NCBI GenBank assembly: GCA_035654655.1 | Contig: DASRWI010000026.1 | Coordinates: forward strand, 1 to 64,000 | Reading direction: 5' to 3' | Source: DASRWI01 sp035654655 | Lineage (GTDB): Bacteria; Bacteroidota; Ignavibacteria; Ignavibacteriales; Ignavibacteriaceae | Length of the DNA stretch: 64,000 nucleotides | Shown: positions 51,209 through 60,044 of the stretch, in pieces | Position numbering within the stretch: the first letter of the stretch is position 1 | Layout: every line of letters starts with the position of its first letter | Position numbers and translations under genes: made by a program | The notes under the pieces: generated by a model | Seen by the model: only the letters and a program-made list of their open reading frames with translations | What the model was told of the DNA's origin: nothing | The model's database searches: none

Positions 51209-53010
51209 TACTTATACATTTCTTCAATAAGGTTACTATATCGCTCTTCAATAGTTTTGCGTTTAAGTTTTAGACTTGGTGTAACTTCACCTTCTTCAAG
51301 AGTGAATGGTTTTGATAAAAGGGTGAATTTTCGAATTCGTTCAAAGTTGGCTAACTTCTTCTGGAACTGACCCATTTCTTTTTCAAGTAATATATTTATT
51401 TCTTTTTTATTTATAAGGTCCTGAACATTATCATAACTAATCTTATTAGAATCTGCATATTCTTTCAAGGATTCAAAATCAGGAACTATTAATGCACTTA
51501 AGAACATTCTTCTATCACCAATAAGAACAAATTGGTCAATATACTTACTTGCAAGGAACAAGTTTTCAATTGGTGTTGGAGCAATATATTTACCACCTGA
51601 TGTTTTAAATAAATGTTTCTTCCTGTCTGTAATAGTTAAAAATCCATCTGGATCAAATACACCTATATCTCCAGTATGCAGCCAACCATCTTTAATTGTT
51701 TCAGATGTTTCCTTTTTGTTTTTGTAATAACCAAGCATAACACTTGGACCTTTAACTAAAATTTCTCCATCAACTTCAATCTTTACTTCCAGTTCAGGAA
51801 AAACTTTTCCAACAGTTCCAAACTTATAAGCATCAGGACAATTAGCTGCTATAACAGGCGAGCTTTCAGTCAAACCATAACCTTCAATAATTAAAATTCC
51901 AATTGCTTCAAAGAATTCGCCTAACTCTCTTGATAATGCTGCGCCACCTGAAATGAAAAACCTGATTCTGCCTCCCGTTTTTTCAAGGAGTTTATCAAAG
52001 ACTAATTTTTTTGCAATTTTATGTTTTGCACTAAGAGCCATTGGGATATTATTTTTCTTCCTGGCTATTGCATACTCTTTACCAATTTCAACTGCCCAGT
52101 AAAAAATTTTTTGCTTTGTTGCAGGCTGACTCTCAACATTTTTTAAAATCTTACTATAAATTCTTTCAAATAATCTGGGTACAGTAGTAATGATAGTTGG
52201 TTTTACTTCAATCATATTTTGAGCTACTGCTTCAATACTTTCAGCATAATAAATAGCACCACCGGTTGAGAAAGCAGTATAATAACCAGCCATTCTTTCA
52301 AATATATGACAAAGAGGGAGGTACGAAAGAAAAATATCATTAGCATTAACAGGGATAAATTTTAATGCTGAGCGGACATTTGATAAAATATTTTTATGCG
52401 AAAGCATTACTCCTTTAGGTTCACCTGTAGTGCCTGAAGTATAAATAATAGTGCAGAGGTCATCTTCCTTAACTTTGGAAGACGAGTTTATAAAATAATC
52501 AGTGTGATTATTTCTAAAGATAATTCCCATATTCTGAATGTCTTTGAAGGTATATAATGCTTCTTCCCCTTCCATCATATCCACTTCATTCATTATTATA
52601 ACATACTGAAGATTTCTGCAATTCTTTTTTATCTTCATTAATTTATTTAGCTGAAATTTATTTGAAACAATTACTGCTTTTGATTCAGAATTGTTCAAAA
52701 TAAATTCAATGGAATCTGCAGTTAAGGATGGATAAAGAGGTACATCAATTGCACCTAAACCTAAGATTGCAAAATCAGAATAAACCCATTCTGGTCTATT
52801 CTCAGCAATGATAGCTACTTTATCATCCTTCTTAATTCCTAAAGCCGCCAAACCTAAGGCAAAAGTTTCAGTATGTTCTTTTAGCTCATCATAATAAATC
52901 CCTTCAAACACTCCATTAACTTTACGTTTAACAATGTGCTTAGGTGGATTGGTATATAATGTTCCTAAAAAATTAAATAATTCGGGTATTGTTCTGCAAG
53001 GAATTGACAT
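51208..53010 (-). CDS. Long-chain fatty-acid-CoA ligase (AMP-forming)
   Basis: This 600-residue adenylate-forming enzyme has 'DLCTIIYTSGTTGEPKGVMLSHKN' (P-loop A3), 'YGLTESSPVIAANCPD' (A5) and 'DGWLHTGDIGVFDPDGFLTITDRKKHLFKTSGGKYIAPTPIEN' (A7-A10). The domain layout matches the FAA1/FadD15-like long-chain group. It activates fatty acids as acyl-CoA for membrane lipid synthesis or degradation, probably at the inner membrane. It overlaps the suhB start by one base, and the membrane acyltransferase gene is 13 bases upstream. Confidence 0.93.
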   Translation of the reverse strand: MSIPCRTIPELFNFLGTLYTNPPKHIVKRKVNGVFEGIYYDELKEHTETFALGLAALGIKKDDKVAIIAENRPEWVYSDFAILGLGAIDVPLYPSLTADSIEFILNNSESKAVIVSNKFQLNKLMKIKKNCRNLQYVIIMNEVDMMEGEEALYTFKDIQNMGIIFRNNHTDYFINSSSKVKEDDLCTIIYTSGTTGEPKGVMLSHKNILSNVRSALKFIPVNANDIFLSYLPLCHIFERMAGYYTAFSTGGAIYYAESIEAVAQNMIEVKPTIITTVPRLFERIYSKILKNVESQPATKQKIFYWAVEIGKEYAIARKKNNIPMALSAKHKIAKKLVFDKLLEKTGGRIRFFISGGAALSRELGEFFEAIGILIIEGYGLTESSPVIAANCPDAYKFGTVGKVFPELEVKIEVDGEILVKGPSVMLGYYKNKKETSETIKDGWLHTGDIGVFDPDGFLTITDRKKHLFKTSGGKYIAPTPIENLFLASKYIDQFVLIGDRRMFLSALIVPDFESLKEYADSNKISYDNVQDLINKKEINILLEKEMGQFQKKLANFERIRKFTLLSKPFTLEEGEVTPSLKLKRKTIEERYSNLIEEMYK

Positions 53011-53023
53011 ATATCTTCTTCTT

Positions 53024-54499
53024 TTATGCGCGTAAAAATATTTTGTTATTAGTAAGAACTTTGACTAAGTACAATAATAATAAAGTTACAAATAAACCTT
53101 TGACAAATCCCAACCAGGGAGTGATAGCTAAACTCTGAAGTAAACCATCAATCATTGTAATTGCAAGCAATGGTGTAATTAAATTAGTACCACCAGCATA
53201 AGCCAATAGAGGATTTTGTCCTGTTTTTATTACTAAATCTAAGTAATTATGTTTATTAAAAAAGTGAATTATGATTGTAAATGAAACCAAAAACATCAAA
53301 GCTATTCCTGAAGTTACAAAGTAAAAACTTAAAGTAGGTCTTCCTTTTTGAATACCTCCTTCATAAGGGTCAAGCATAATTCCAATAATTAGCCAGATAG
53401 TACCCCAGCCAAATAAAGATTTTATAAACTTCTCATTTACAGATTTGTCTTTGTAAATCAGCAGCCAACCAATTAAACAAAAAGCAAAAGCATATAACGT
53501 GGTTGGGAAAACTTGTCTGCTGTACAAACCGGATACGATAATAATTATCGAAATAAATATAAAAGAAGTTAAGAAAATATTTTTAATCTTTAAACTTGAG
53601 TTATTCAGAAATGAATTGAGAGTATCTTCCTTACCTGCGTTGTTAATCCATTTAAGAATTATATCTCCTGCAATAGTTCCGGGAATTACGATAAATAAAT
53701 ATTGCAAGTAATAAATTTTGAAAAGCCAGGGGATTTGAAAATTATTCCAAGCCCATGCAAGCCAATTACCTTCAAGAGTATGTGTAAGTCTGAATGCTAA
53801 AAGTACTCCAAAAATAGAAAGTCTTATTAAAAAATTATTTTGTGTAGCAAGCCATAGTAGTGAACCAAAGAAAAATACATTAGCAAGAACAAGAATTATT
53901 ATATCACTTCTTTGAACTCTAAATCCTGAGCCATCAGGATAAGTTATCCAGACAAGGAAAATAATTAATCCTGTAAATCCGATTATCCTAAAAATACGTT
54001 CATAGTTCTTAAGCTTTAAATGAGAAGGAAGTTTGACATAGCTTAGGAATAAACATAAAAAACAAAGTAAAGATATTATATATGTATAGAATGTTGGATC
54101 TTTAACCATAACGCCGGGCATAATATGCTCAATAACAATTGCAAAGAACACTAACATCACTGTTCTCTTAACTATATCTAAGAGTACATTTGTAATTTTA
54201 TTACTTTCAAGCTTAGGTTTTAACGCTAATGGAATAGCAGCACCCATAGCAAACAAGAAAAAAGGGAATACCAAATCAACCCAGGTGATACCAGGAATTT
54301 CAGGATGAAAAGAATGAGTCGGTGGAGGATTCTGTGCATGAAACATCCACGAAGGTAATGTACTTGGTATTCTGCTGGATAAAATCATTCCAAGTATAGC
54401 AATACCTCTCAGTGCATCAAGCGCTAATGCTCTTAATGCAGGTTCCTTTTTGTTTATTATTTTGTTATGATGTTTTTCTTTGGGTTTTAAGAGTTCCAT
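53024..54499 (-). CDS. Membrane acyltransferase of the HGSNAT/DUF5009 type
   Basis: The 491 residues have roughly eleven to twelve hydrophobic segments. The N terminus 'RALALDALRGIAILGMILSSRIPS' is the 'SLDxLRGxxIxxM' motif of acyltransferase-like membrane proteins, and 'GITWVDLVFPFFLFAMGAAIPLAL' is typical of the heparan-alpha-glucosaminide N-acetyltransferase (DUF5009) family. Such proteins carry acetyl groups across a membrane to amino sugars in glycans. Substrate here is unknown. It heads an operon with the acyl-CoA synthetase and suhB. Its divergent neighbour is the Pho-box porin. Confidence 0.82.
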   Translation of the reverse strand: MELLKPKEKHHNKIINKKEPALRALALDALRGIAILGMILSSRIPSTLPSWMFHAQNPPPTHSFHPEIPGITWVDLVFPFFLFAMGAAIPLALKPKLESNKITNVLLDIVKRTVMLVFFAIVIEHIMPGVMVKDPTFYTYIISLLCFLCLFLSYVKLPSHLKLKNYERIFRIIGFTGLIIFLVWITYPDGSGFRVQRSDIIILVLANVFFFGSLLWLATQNNFLIRLSIFGVLLAFRLTHTLEGNWLAWAWNNFQIPWLFKIYYLQYLFIVIPGTIAGDIILKWINNAGKEDTLNSFLNNSSLKIKNIFLTSFIFISIIIIVSGLYSRQVFPTTLYAFAFCLIGWLLIYKDKSVNEKFIKSLFGWGTIWLIIGIMLDPYEGGIQKGRPTLSFYFVTSGIALMFLVSFTIIIHFFNKHNYLDLVIKTGQNPLLAYAGGTNLITPLLAITMIDGLLQSLAITPWLGFVKGLFVTLLLLYLVKVLTNNKIFLRA

Positions 54500-54580
54500 T
54501 AGACACTTTTACATTATATGGTTTAATATAAAAGAATTGTTAAGAAATTAAAAGAATTAATTGTTGAGAATCGAAATAAC

Positions 54581-54619
54581 TTAACAATTATTTAACAGTA
54601 ATTTAACTATTTCTTAACA
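54581..54619 (+). promoter_or_regulatory. Pho-box-like array: four TTAAC repeats at 11-bp spacing
   Basis: TTAACA, TTAACA, TTAACT and TTAACA begin at 54581, 54592, 54603 and 54614, exactly 11 bases apart. This is the repeat and spacing bound by PhoP/PhoB-type response regulators (for example TTAACA-type boxes in Bacillus). The array ends 52 bases before the start codon of an OprO/P-like porin. Phosphate control is inferred. Confidence 0.7.
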
Positions 54620-54670
54620 TATAAATGTTCAATAATATATAAGTTAGTTTACATTAATTTAAGGAATATT

Positions 54671-55900
54671 ATGTATAGAAAATTATTGTTATTACTGGTT
54701 ATCTCTTTAATGAGCATTCCATTATTTGCACAGGATGTGACAACAAAAAATGATTCGATAGTAGAATCAATGAACTCGACTATAAAAGAACTTAAGAAAA
54801 TAAAAATATCAGGATATATTCAAACCCAATGGCAGTTAGCTGAAAGTGAAGGAATAAAATCATTTTCAGGAGGAGATTTCCCGGCTGATTCAAAATCAAG
54901 ATTTATGGTTAGACGTGGAAGATTAAAAGTTACCTATGATAACATATTATCTAAATATGTTATGCAGATTGATGTTACTGAAAAAGGTTTTGCAATAAAA
55001 GATGTTTATGCAAATTTCAAAGAACCCTGGATTAAATCATTTGGGTTAACTGCCGGTGTTTTCGAGAGACCTTTTGGTTTTGAAATTGGTTATTCATCAA
55101 GTTTGAGAGAATCTCCAGAACGCTCACGATTATTTCAGACTCTATTTCCTAATGAAAGAGATTTAGGAGCAATGATAAGTTATATTCCTGCTGATGGAAT
55201 GTTGTCATTCTTAAATGTACAAGCCGGAGTATTTACCGGTAACGGCACCAGCCCTGAAACAGATAATTATAAAGATTTTATTGGAAGAGTAGGTTTTCAA
55301 ACTCCAGCTAAAAAAGAATTTCAGGTATCAGGTGGAGTTTCAGGATACTTTGGTAAAGTTCAGATGGATAAAGGAAAATATTCGTCAGAATTTACAGGCA
55401 GCAATTTAATTATAGATTCGGTAAATAGAGGATATGATAGAACTTATTTAGGTGCTGATCTCCAGGTAAATTTCCAAATTCCTGTTTTAGGTAACACTGC
55501 CTTAAGAGGTGAGTATATTACCGGTAAGCAGCCGGGAAATCAAAACACAAGCAGCTATTATAAAGTTGGAAGCGGCGATTTATACTTGAGAGATTTCAAT
55601 GGCTACTATGCAATGCTTGTACAAAACATTGGAGAACAAAATCAATTAGTAGTTAAGTATGATGTGTATGATCCTAACAGAAAAGATAATGATAATACGT
55701 ACATAAATTCAGCTGGAGATATGAAGTTCTCTACACTGGGGTTGGGTTGGTTATACTACTTTGATAAAAATATTAAATTTACTTTATATTATGAAATGGT
55801 TAAAAATGAAGGAACAGTATCTAATCCCGTCGCCTTTGTTCCATTAGCAAAAGATATAAAGGATAATGTTTTAACACTAAGAATGCAGTATAAGTTTTAG
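54671..55900 (+). CDS. OprO/OprP-like outer-membrane porin
   Basis: The 409-residue protein has a signal peptide ('LLLLLVISLMSIPLFAQ'), a short helical segment ('ESMNSTIKELKKI') and a beta barrel with the Porin O/P family features 'ISGYIQTQWQLAES', 'SRFMVRRGRLKVTYDNILSKYVMQIDVTEKG', 'LTAGVFERPFGFEIGYSSSLRESPERSR' and 'LFPNERDLGAMISY'. The terminal strand ends in Phe ('LRMQYKF'). Pseudomonas members are phosphate- or pyrophosphate-selective. The Pho-like repeat array upstream supports phosphate (or polyphosphate) uptake under limitation. Confidence 0.88.
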   Translation: MYRKLLLLLVISLMSIPLFAQDVTTKNDSIVESMNSTIKELKKIKISGYIQTQWQLAESEGIKSFSGGDFPADSKSRFMVRRGRLKVTYDNILSKYVMQIDVTEKGFAIKDVYANFKEPWIKSFGLTAGVFERPFGFEIGYSSSLRESPERSRLFQTLFPNERDLGAMISYIPADGMLSFLNVQAGVFTGNGTSPETDNYKDFIGRVGFQTPAKKEFQVSGGVSGYFGKVQMDKGKYSSEFTGSNLIIDSVNRGYDRTYLGADLQVNFQIPVLGNTALRGEYITGKQPGNQNTSSYYKVGSGDLYLRDFNGYYAMLVQNIGEQNQLVVKYDVYDPNRKDNDNTYINSAGDMKFSTLGLGWLYYFDKNIKFTLYYEMVKNEGTVSNPVAFVPLAKDIKDNVLTLRMQYKF

Positions 55901-55910
55901 ATTTTTTGTT

Positions 55911-56150
55911 AACCATGACTTCAGGCGTGGGATTACTTAATAAACCCATAACTTTAGTTATGGGAAGGTCATAAAAAAAAGAATGACGACTTAAGTCGTC
56001 ATCGAAGTACATTGTTCAGTTACCCATGACTAAAGTCATGGGATAGTCCAAAAGTAAAATCAAAATTAGGTTAGCCCATGAATTTATTCATGGTTATTTT
56101 CCCACGATTAAAATCGTGGGCTAGCCTTTACCCACATTCATTCGTGGGTT
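55911..56150. repeat. Array of seven palindromic hairpins (REP-like)
   Basis: Seven stem-loops of about 18-20 bases fill this gap: 55913-55930, 55945-55964, 55983-56002, 56023-56042, 56076-56093, 56101-56120 and 56131-56148. Most follow CCCATGACT-AGTCATGGG or variants such as CCCATAACT/AGTTATGGG and CCCACGATT/AATCGTGGG. The bases differ between units but pairing is preserved, and unit three is a perfect 20-base palindrome with a different sequence. No reading frame is present. Hairpins of this class are often mobilised by REP-associated tyrosine transposases. Confidence 0.85.
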
Positions 56151-56155
56151 AATTT

Positions 56156-56683
56156 TTATTCCTCATTCAATGCTATTATCAACTCTGCGAATTCTCTGAA
56201 GGCGCCATTGCCTCCTTTTTGTTCGCATACATAATCTACTATGCTTCTTACGTCTATCATTGCATCACCGGGTGAGGCAGTAAAACCAACTAACTTCATC
56301 ATTTCAATATCATTAACATCATCGCCAATGTAGCCAATATTCTCCGGTTTAATTTTATTTCTTTTTACAATTTCTTCGAGAAGTTTATGTTTTTCTTTTG
56401 CACCAAGAAAAAGTTCTGTTATCTTTAACTTTTCTGCACGTTTTTTAACTGAACCTGACAGCTCACCTGTTATTATTCCTGTTTCAATGCCAAGGATGTT
56501 TCTTAATCGTTCCACTCCCATACCATCGCGGATTGAAAACCTTTTCAACTCTTCACCTTTATCAGAATAATAAACTCCGGTATCTGTTAAAACTCCATCA
56601 TTATCAGTTAAAACAAGTTTAACTTTGCGGGCTTTTTCAATCAGGTGAAGGTTATTTTCTTTAAGTTTTTTTGCAATAGCCAT
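56156..56683 (-). CDS. kdsC: 3-deoxy-D-manno-octulosonate 8-phosphate phosphatase (KdsC)
   Basis: The 175-residue HAD phosphatase has 'VLTDNDGVLTDTGVYYSDKGEELKRFSIRDGMGVERL', in which the two Asp of DxDGVLTD are the nucleophile and acid/base. It continues with 'TGIITGE', a Lys segment 'LFLGAKEKHKLLEEIV' and 'YIGDDVNDIEMM'. This matches KdsC, which makes Kdo for lipopolysaccharide inner core. The stop codon is only 8 bases from a REP hairpin. Related CMP-sialic-acid-pathway phosphatases cannot be excluded by sequence alone. Confidence 0.88.
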   Translation of the reverse strand: MAIAKKLKENNLHLIEKARKVKLVLTDNDGVLTDTGVYYSDKGEELKRFSIRDGMGVERLRNILGIETGIITGELSGSVKKRAEKLKITELFLGAKEKHKLLEEIVKRNKIKPENIGYIGDDVNDIEMMKLVGFTASPGDAMIDVRSIVDYVCEQKGGNGAFREFAELIIALNEE

Positions 56684-56810
56684 AAAAATCTTTATTTTTT
56701 CTAAAATCTGCCATAAATATAAGTCTAAAAATTTTAAAAAATGATTGATGTTTTATAATAAAGGGTATATTTTAGGTACTATAATATTTCACTATTAGAA
56801 GTCAAACAAT

Positions 56811-57755
56811 ATGAAACTTTTAAAACCGAAGAAATTATCCAAGGGGGATGTAATTGGAATTATTTCTCCAGCGTCTACCCCCAATGATTTAACAAGAATT
56901 CAAAAAGGTGTTAAGTATCTTGAAAGCTTAGGTTACCGTACTGAAGTCGGAAAGAATGTAGGTAAATACTATGGATACTTAGCCGGGAGGGATGAGGAGC
57001 GGATTGAAGATATTCATTATATGTTTGGCAAAAGAGAAATTAGGGCAATTTTCTGCTTAAGAGGAGGATATGGTACTCCAAGACTGCTTGATAAGTTGGA
57101 TTATAATTTAATCAAAAAGCATCCAAAGATTTTTGTTGGATACAGCGATATTACAGCTCTACAAATGGCGTTCTTCAAAAAAGCAAGACTTGTAAGTTTT
57201 GCAGGTCCAATGGTTGCAGTTGATTTTCATTCTGAAGAAAGAAGTAAATATACTGAAGAGTTATTCTGGAGATTAGTTACTTCTGATAAAAAGGGAGGAC
57301 ATATTGAATTCCCTAACAATGAAAAACTGGAAGTAATCAGAAAAGGTTCAGCTAAGGGAAAGATACTTGGCGGTAATTTGGCATTATTAACTTCAATGAT
57401 GGGAACAGAATATTTTCCTGATTTAAAAGATAAAGTTTTAATGCTTGAAGATACAGGTGAAGCTCCATATCGATTAGATAGAATGTTAAACCAATTAAAG
57501 CTTGCAGGAATATTAAAAAACGCTAATGGTGTAATGTTAGGAGCATTCACTGAATGTGTTGAAAAGGACCCTGAGACTAAGACTTTGACCTTAGGTGAAA
57601 TAATTGAACATTACTTCTGCAATTTAAAAGCACCAATTGTTTATAACTTCCAGCATGGACATATTAAGGATAATATTACAATTCCATGGGGCATTGAAGT
57701 TCACTTCAACGCCCTCAAGAATACTTTAGAATATTTGGAAAGTGCGGTTGTTTAG
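56811..57755 (+). CDS. ldcA: Muramoyltetrapeptide LD-carboxypeptidase (S66 family)
   Basis: The 314 residues contain the S66 motifs 'GDVIGIISPAS', 'CLRGGYGTPRLLDKLDY', the nucleophile Ser in 'FVGYSDITALQM', the catalytic Glu in 'LMLEDTGEAPYRLDRMLNQL' and the His in 'NFQHGHIKDNITIPWG'. LdcA removes the terminal D-Ala from recycled muropeptides in the cytoplasm. Some relatives cleave microcin C7, but gene context here (a PGRP-type amidase converging by 4 bases) suits cell-wall recycling. Confidence 0.92.
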   Translation: MKLLKPKKLSKGDVIGIISPASTPNDLTRIQKGVKYLESLGYRTEVGKNVGKYYGYLAGRDEERIEDIHYMFGKREIRAIFCLRGGYGTPRLLDKLDYNLIKKHPKIFVGYSDITALQMAFFKKARLVSFAGPMVAVDFHSEERSKYTEELFWRLVTSDKKGGHIEFPNNEKLEVIRKGSAKGKILGGNLALLTSMMGTEYFPDLKDKVLMLEDTGEAPYRLDRMLNQLKLAGILKNANGVMLGAFTECVEKDPETKTLTLGEIIEHYFCNLKAPIVYNFQHGHIKDNITIPWGIEVHFNALKNTLEYLESAVV

Positions 57756-58348
57756 TCAGTTAATAGTTTTTTAACTTCAGCTTTTATATAACCGTTTTCG
57801 ATATACTTGTATAAATCTTTACCAGGACATAAAGTTTCAGCATAATCTTTGTGTCCTTTGATTGTTTCAGGGGATATCTGATATTTTTTGCAGCAATAAG
57901 CAGTAAGTTTAATTAAAGCATCAAGCTGTTCCTTTGATAAAGTCTGCTCTTCAAAATTTCCTAAACAAGTAATGAGTAGATGTCCGGTAGGATCATATGT
58001 TGTTGCAGTTTCACCTGCAGTAAAAACATTTCTTCCTTCGTAAATAGTTCCATCAAGACCAATCATAAAATGGTAAGGGATGTCAGCCCATTTTCTGTCA
58101 GGACCCATTCCCCAAACCTGGGTGTTATGAATTTTAACTTTTGCATCTTCATCAGGTTTTAATAATTCACCTTCGTGATGGATTGTAATTCTTTCAGGAA
58201 CGTGAGATTTAAAAGGTTTAGGGTCAACTGCATTCCATTCAGACCTTGGAACAATTTTAACTTCTTTATAAAGGTCAACAGTTGATGAGCAGGAAACCAA
58301 AAAGAATGATGTGAATAATAGAACAGGTAGTAAAAATTTAATCTTCAT
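57752..58348 (-). CDS. Lipoprotein N-acetylmuramoyl-L-alanine amidase (PGRP/Amidase_2 fold)
   Basis: From ATG 58348 the protein is 198 residues. The longer frame to 58393 would place the signal peptide internally and overlap ispE by more. A lipobox 'FFLVSCSS' marks it as a lipoprotein. The zinc ligands of the amidase_2/PGRP fold are seen in 'RITIHHEG', 'GHLLITCLGNFE' and 'KGHKDYAETLCPG' (His, and Cys of TxCPG). It cleaves between MurNAc and the peptide, probably in the periplasm, and converges with ldcA. Confidence 0.88.
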   Translation of the reverse strand: MKIKFLLPVLLFTSFFLVSCSSTVDLYKEVKIVPRSEWNAVDPKPFKSHVPERITIHHEGELLKPDEDAKVKIHNTQVWGMGPDRKWADIPYHFMIGLDGTIYEGRNVFTAGETATTYDPTGHLLITCLGNFEEQTLSKEQLDALIKLTAYCCKKYQISPETIKGHKDYAETLCPGKDLYKYIENGYIKAEVKKLLTD

Positions 58349-59174
58349 TGTGAATAAAAGTTTTATAGTTTTTATTAAAAAATTGCTGAGCATTTTCTGC
58401 AGAGTTTATATCATCAAATATACTAAAAATAGATGAACCACTCCCGGATAATAAAGAAAAAATAGCACTCTGTTCAGTTAATTTCTCTTTTATTTCTTTG
58501 ATAAGAGGGAACTGCTTAAATGCAGGTTCTTCAAAATCGTTAGTGATATAATCCTTGAACTCCGCAACACCGATTTCTTTTATCACTAATACATCGTACA
58601 AATTATTTGAAGGTTTTTTAGGAGTTATATTTTCATAAGCCCATTTAGTAGATAAATGGATATTTGGATTTATAATCAAAATTGGTTTATCAATTTTATA
58701 ATCTAAGTAAATTAATCTTTCTCCTCTAAGTTCAGCATAAGCTGGTTGAGGAGTTAAGAAGAAAGGAACATCTGAACCTAATTGCAAGGCAATGTTTGCT
58801 AATTCTTCGTGCCCGACTTCAAGTTCAAACAATTGGTTGAATGCATTTAATGCTGCAGCAGCATTTGAACTTCCACCACCTAAACCTGCACCTATAGGAA
58901 TATTTTTTTCTAAATAAATTTCTGAAGTTAATTCTTCTTTAGTATGTTCTTCTAATAATTTTTTTGCTTTAAGAATAAGATTATCCTGTTCTGAATTAAG
59001 TAAGTCATTATTAGTCTTAAAAGAATTAATAGAAGATTTAGTAATAGTTAAGTAATCAAAAATATTAACCGGATAAAAAACAGTTTCAATATTGTGGTAA
59101 TTGTCAGGACGTTTTTCGACAATGTTCAAACCAAGATTTATCTTAGCAGGACATTTAACTTTTATATCGTTCAT
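58338..59174 (-). CDS. ispE: 4-diphosphocytidyl-2-C-methyl-D-erythritol kinase
   Basis: The 278-residue GHMP kinase has 'KCPAKINLGLNIVEKRPDNYHNIETVFYPV' and the ATP loop 'PIGAGLGGGSSNAAAALNAF', plus 'LGSDVPFFL' and 'LSGSGSSIFSIF'. IspE carries out the fourth step of the non-mevalonate (MEP) isoprenoid pathway. Its 5' end overlaps the methyltransferase stop by 20 bases and its 3' end overlaps the amidase start by 11, so the three minus-strand genes form a tightly packed unit. Confidence 0.95.
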   Translation of the reverse strand: MNDIKVKCPAKINLGLNIVEKRPDNYHNIETVFYPVNIFDYLTITKSSINSFKTNNDLLNSEQDNLILKAKKLLEEHTKEELTSEIYLEKNIPIGAGLGGGSSNAAAALNAFNQLFELEVGHEELANIALQLGSDVPFFLTPQPAYAELRGERLIYLDYKIDKPILIINPNIHLSTKWAYENITPKKPSNNLYDVLVIKEIGVAEFKDYITNDFEEPAFKQFPLIKEIKEKLTEQSAIFSLLSGSGSSIFSIFDDINSAENAQQFFNKNYKTFIHNED

Positions 59175-60042
59175 TAAATAGTTCTTTTAATTTGAGTGTA
59201 TGAGATGGAGAGGAGCCGCAGCAGCTTCCAATAAAAGAAGGATTTCTATCTAAATATTTTTTTGTATTTGTAATGTAATCATCTGGAGTGATTGATTCGT
59301 TTATATCGTTATTATCGTATTCGGACTTACCGCAATTCAAATATAAACCCCAGTCAAAATCAAAATTCAATTTCTGCGCAAGCATTTCAAATCTACCCGG
59401 CTTAATGCAATTGAATCCAACAGCCAATGGTCTGTAGTGTAATATAAAATCAACAACATCAACAACTTTTTCACCTGAAAGTAATCTCAGGTCATCATTA
59501 AAAAATAAACTAACAACAAAAGGAATATTATTTCTGTTACAATGCTGGCAGATAATTTTTAATTCATCTGAATGGCTCATTGTTTCATTTAAAATGAAAT
59601 CACATCCGGCAGAGTAAAGGTAATCAATATGCTTTTGATGATTATAAATAAGTTCATTAAGACTTAAATCTCTTTGAATTTTGTAACAGTCTTCAGCTGG
59701 AGGATTTGAACCGGCAAGAAAAACAGGATTATCTTCAATAGCTTCGCGTGCAATTTGAACTGCCATCCTAACTAAATGTTCACCATCTAAATCAGTTCCT
59801 TTAACTGCAGCAGGATTTGTCCTGAAGGTATTTGTGGTAATAATATCAGCACCAGATTCAACATACTGCTTATGAGCTTTTAGAACAACATCAGGATTGG
59901 ATAAGTTCATATAAGACATCCAAAGCTTGTTGTCTGTTGCCCATCCCTGATTTTGCAGCAAACTTCCCATTGCACCATCAAGAATAAGAGGTACTTTATT
60001 TCTTCTTGCAATAAAAAACGGATTGTTTGCTTCTTCGTTCAT
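59155..60042 (-). CDS. Homocysteine S-methyltransferase family protein
   Basis: This 295-residue barrel protein has 'PLILDGAMGSLLQNQG', 'ESGADIITTNTFRTNPAAVKG', 'LAGSNPPAEDCY', the first zinc Cys in 'AVGFNCIKP' and the adjacent pair in 'FIGSCCGSSPSHTLKL'. It matches the pfam homocysteine methyltransferase domain (MmuM/BHMT/MetH-N type), which moves methyl groups to homocysteine or a similar thiol with Zn2+. Methyl donor is unknown; no cobalamin domain is attached. Confidence 0.87.
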   Translation of the reverse strand: MNEEANNPFFIARRNKVPLILDGAMGSLLQNQGWATDNKLWMSYMNLSNPDVVLKAHKQYVESGADIITTNTFRTNPAAVKGTDLDGEHLVRMAVQIAREAIEDNPVFLAGSNPPAEDCYKIQRDLSLNELIYNHQKHIDYLYSAGCDFILNETMSHSDELKIICQHCNRNNIPFVVSLFFNDDLRLLSGEKVVDVVDFILHYRPLAVGFNCIKPGRFEMLAQKLNFDFDWGLYLNCGKSEYDNNDINESITPDDYITNTKKYLDRNPSFIGSCCGSSPSHTLKLKELFNERYKS

Positions 60043-60044
60043 AT

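Noticed and set aside
55911..56150. CRISPR array
   Set aside because: The units are palindromes with differing sequences and irregular gaps; there are no constant direct repeats with unique spacers and no cas genes.
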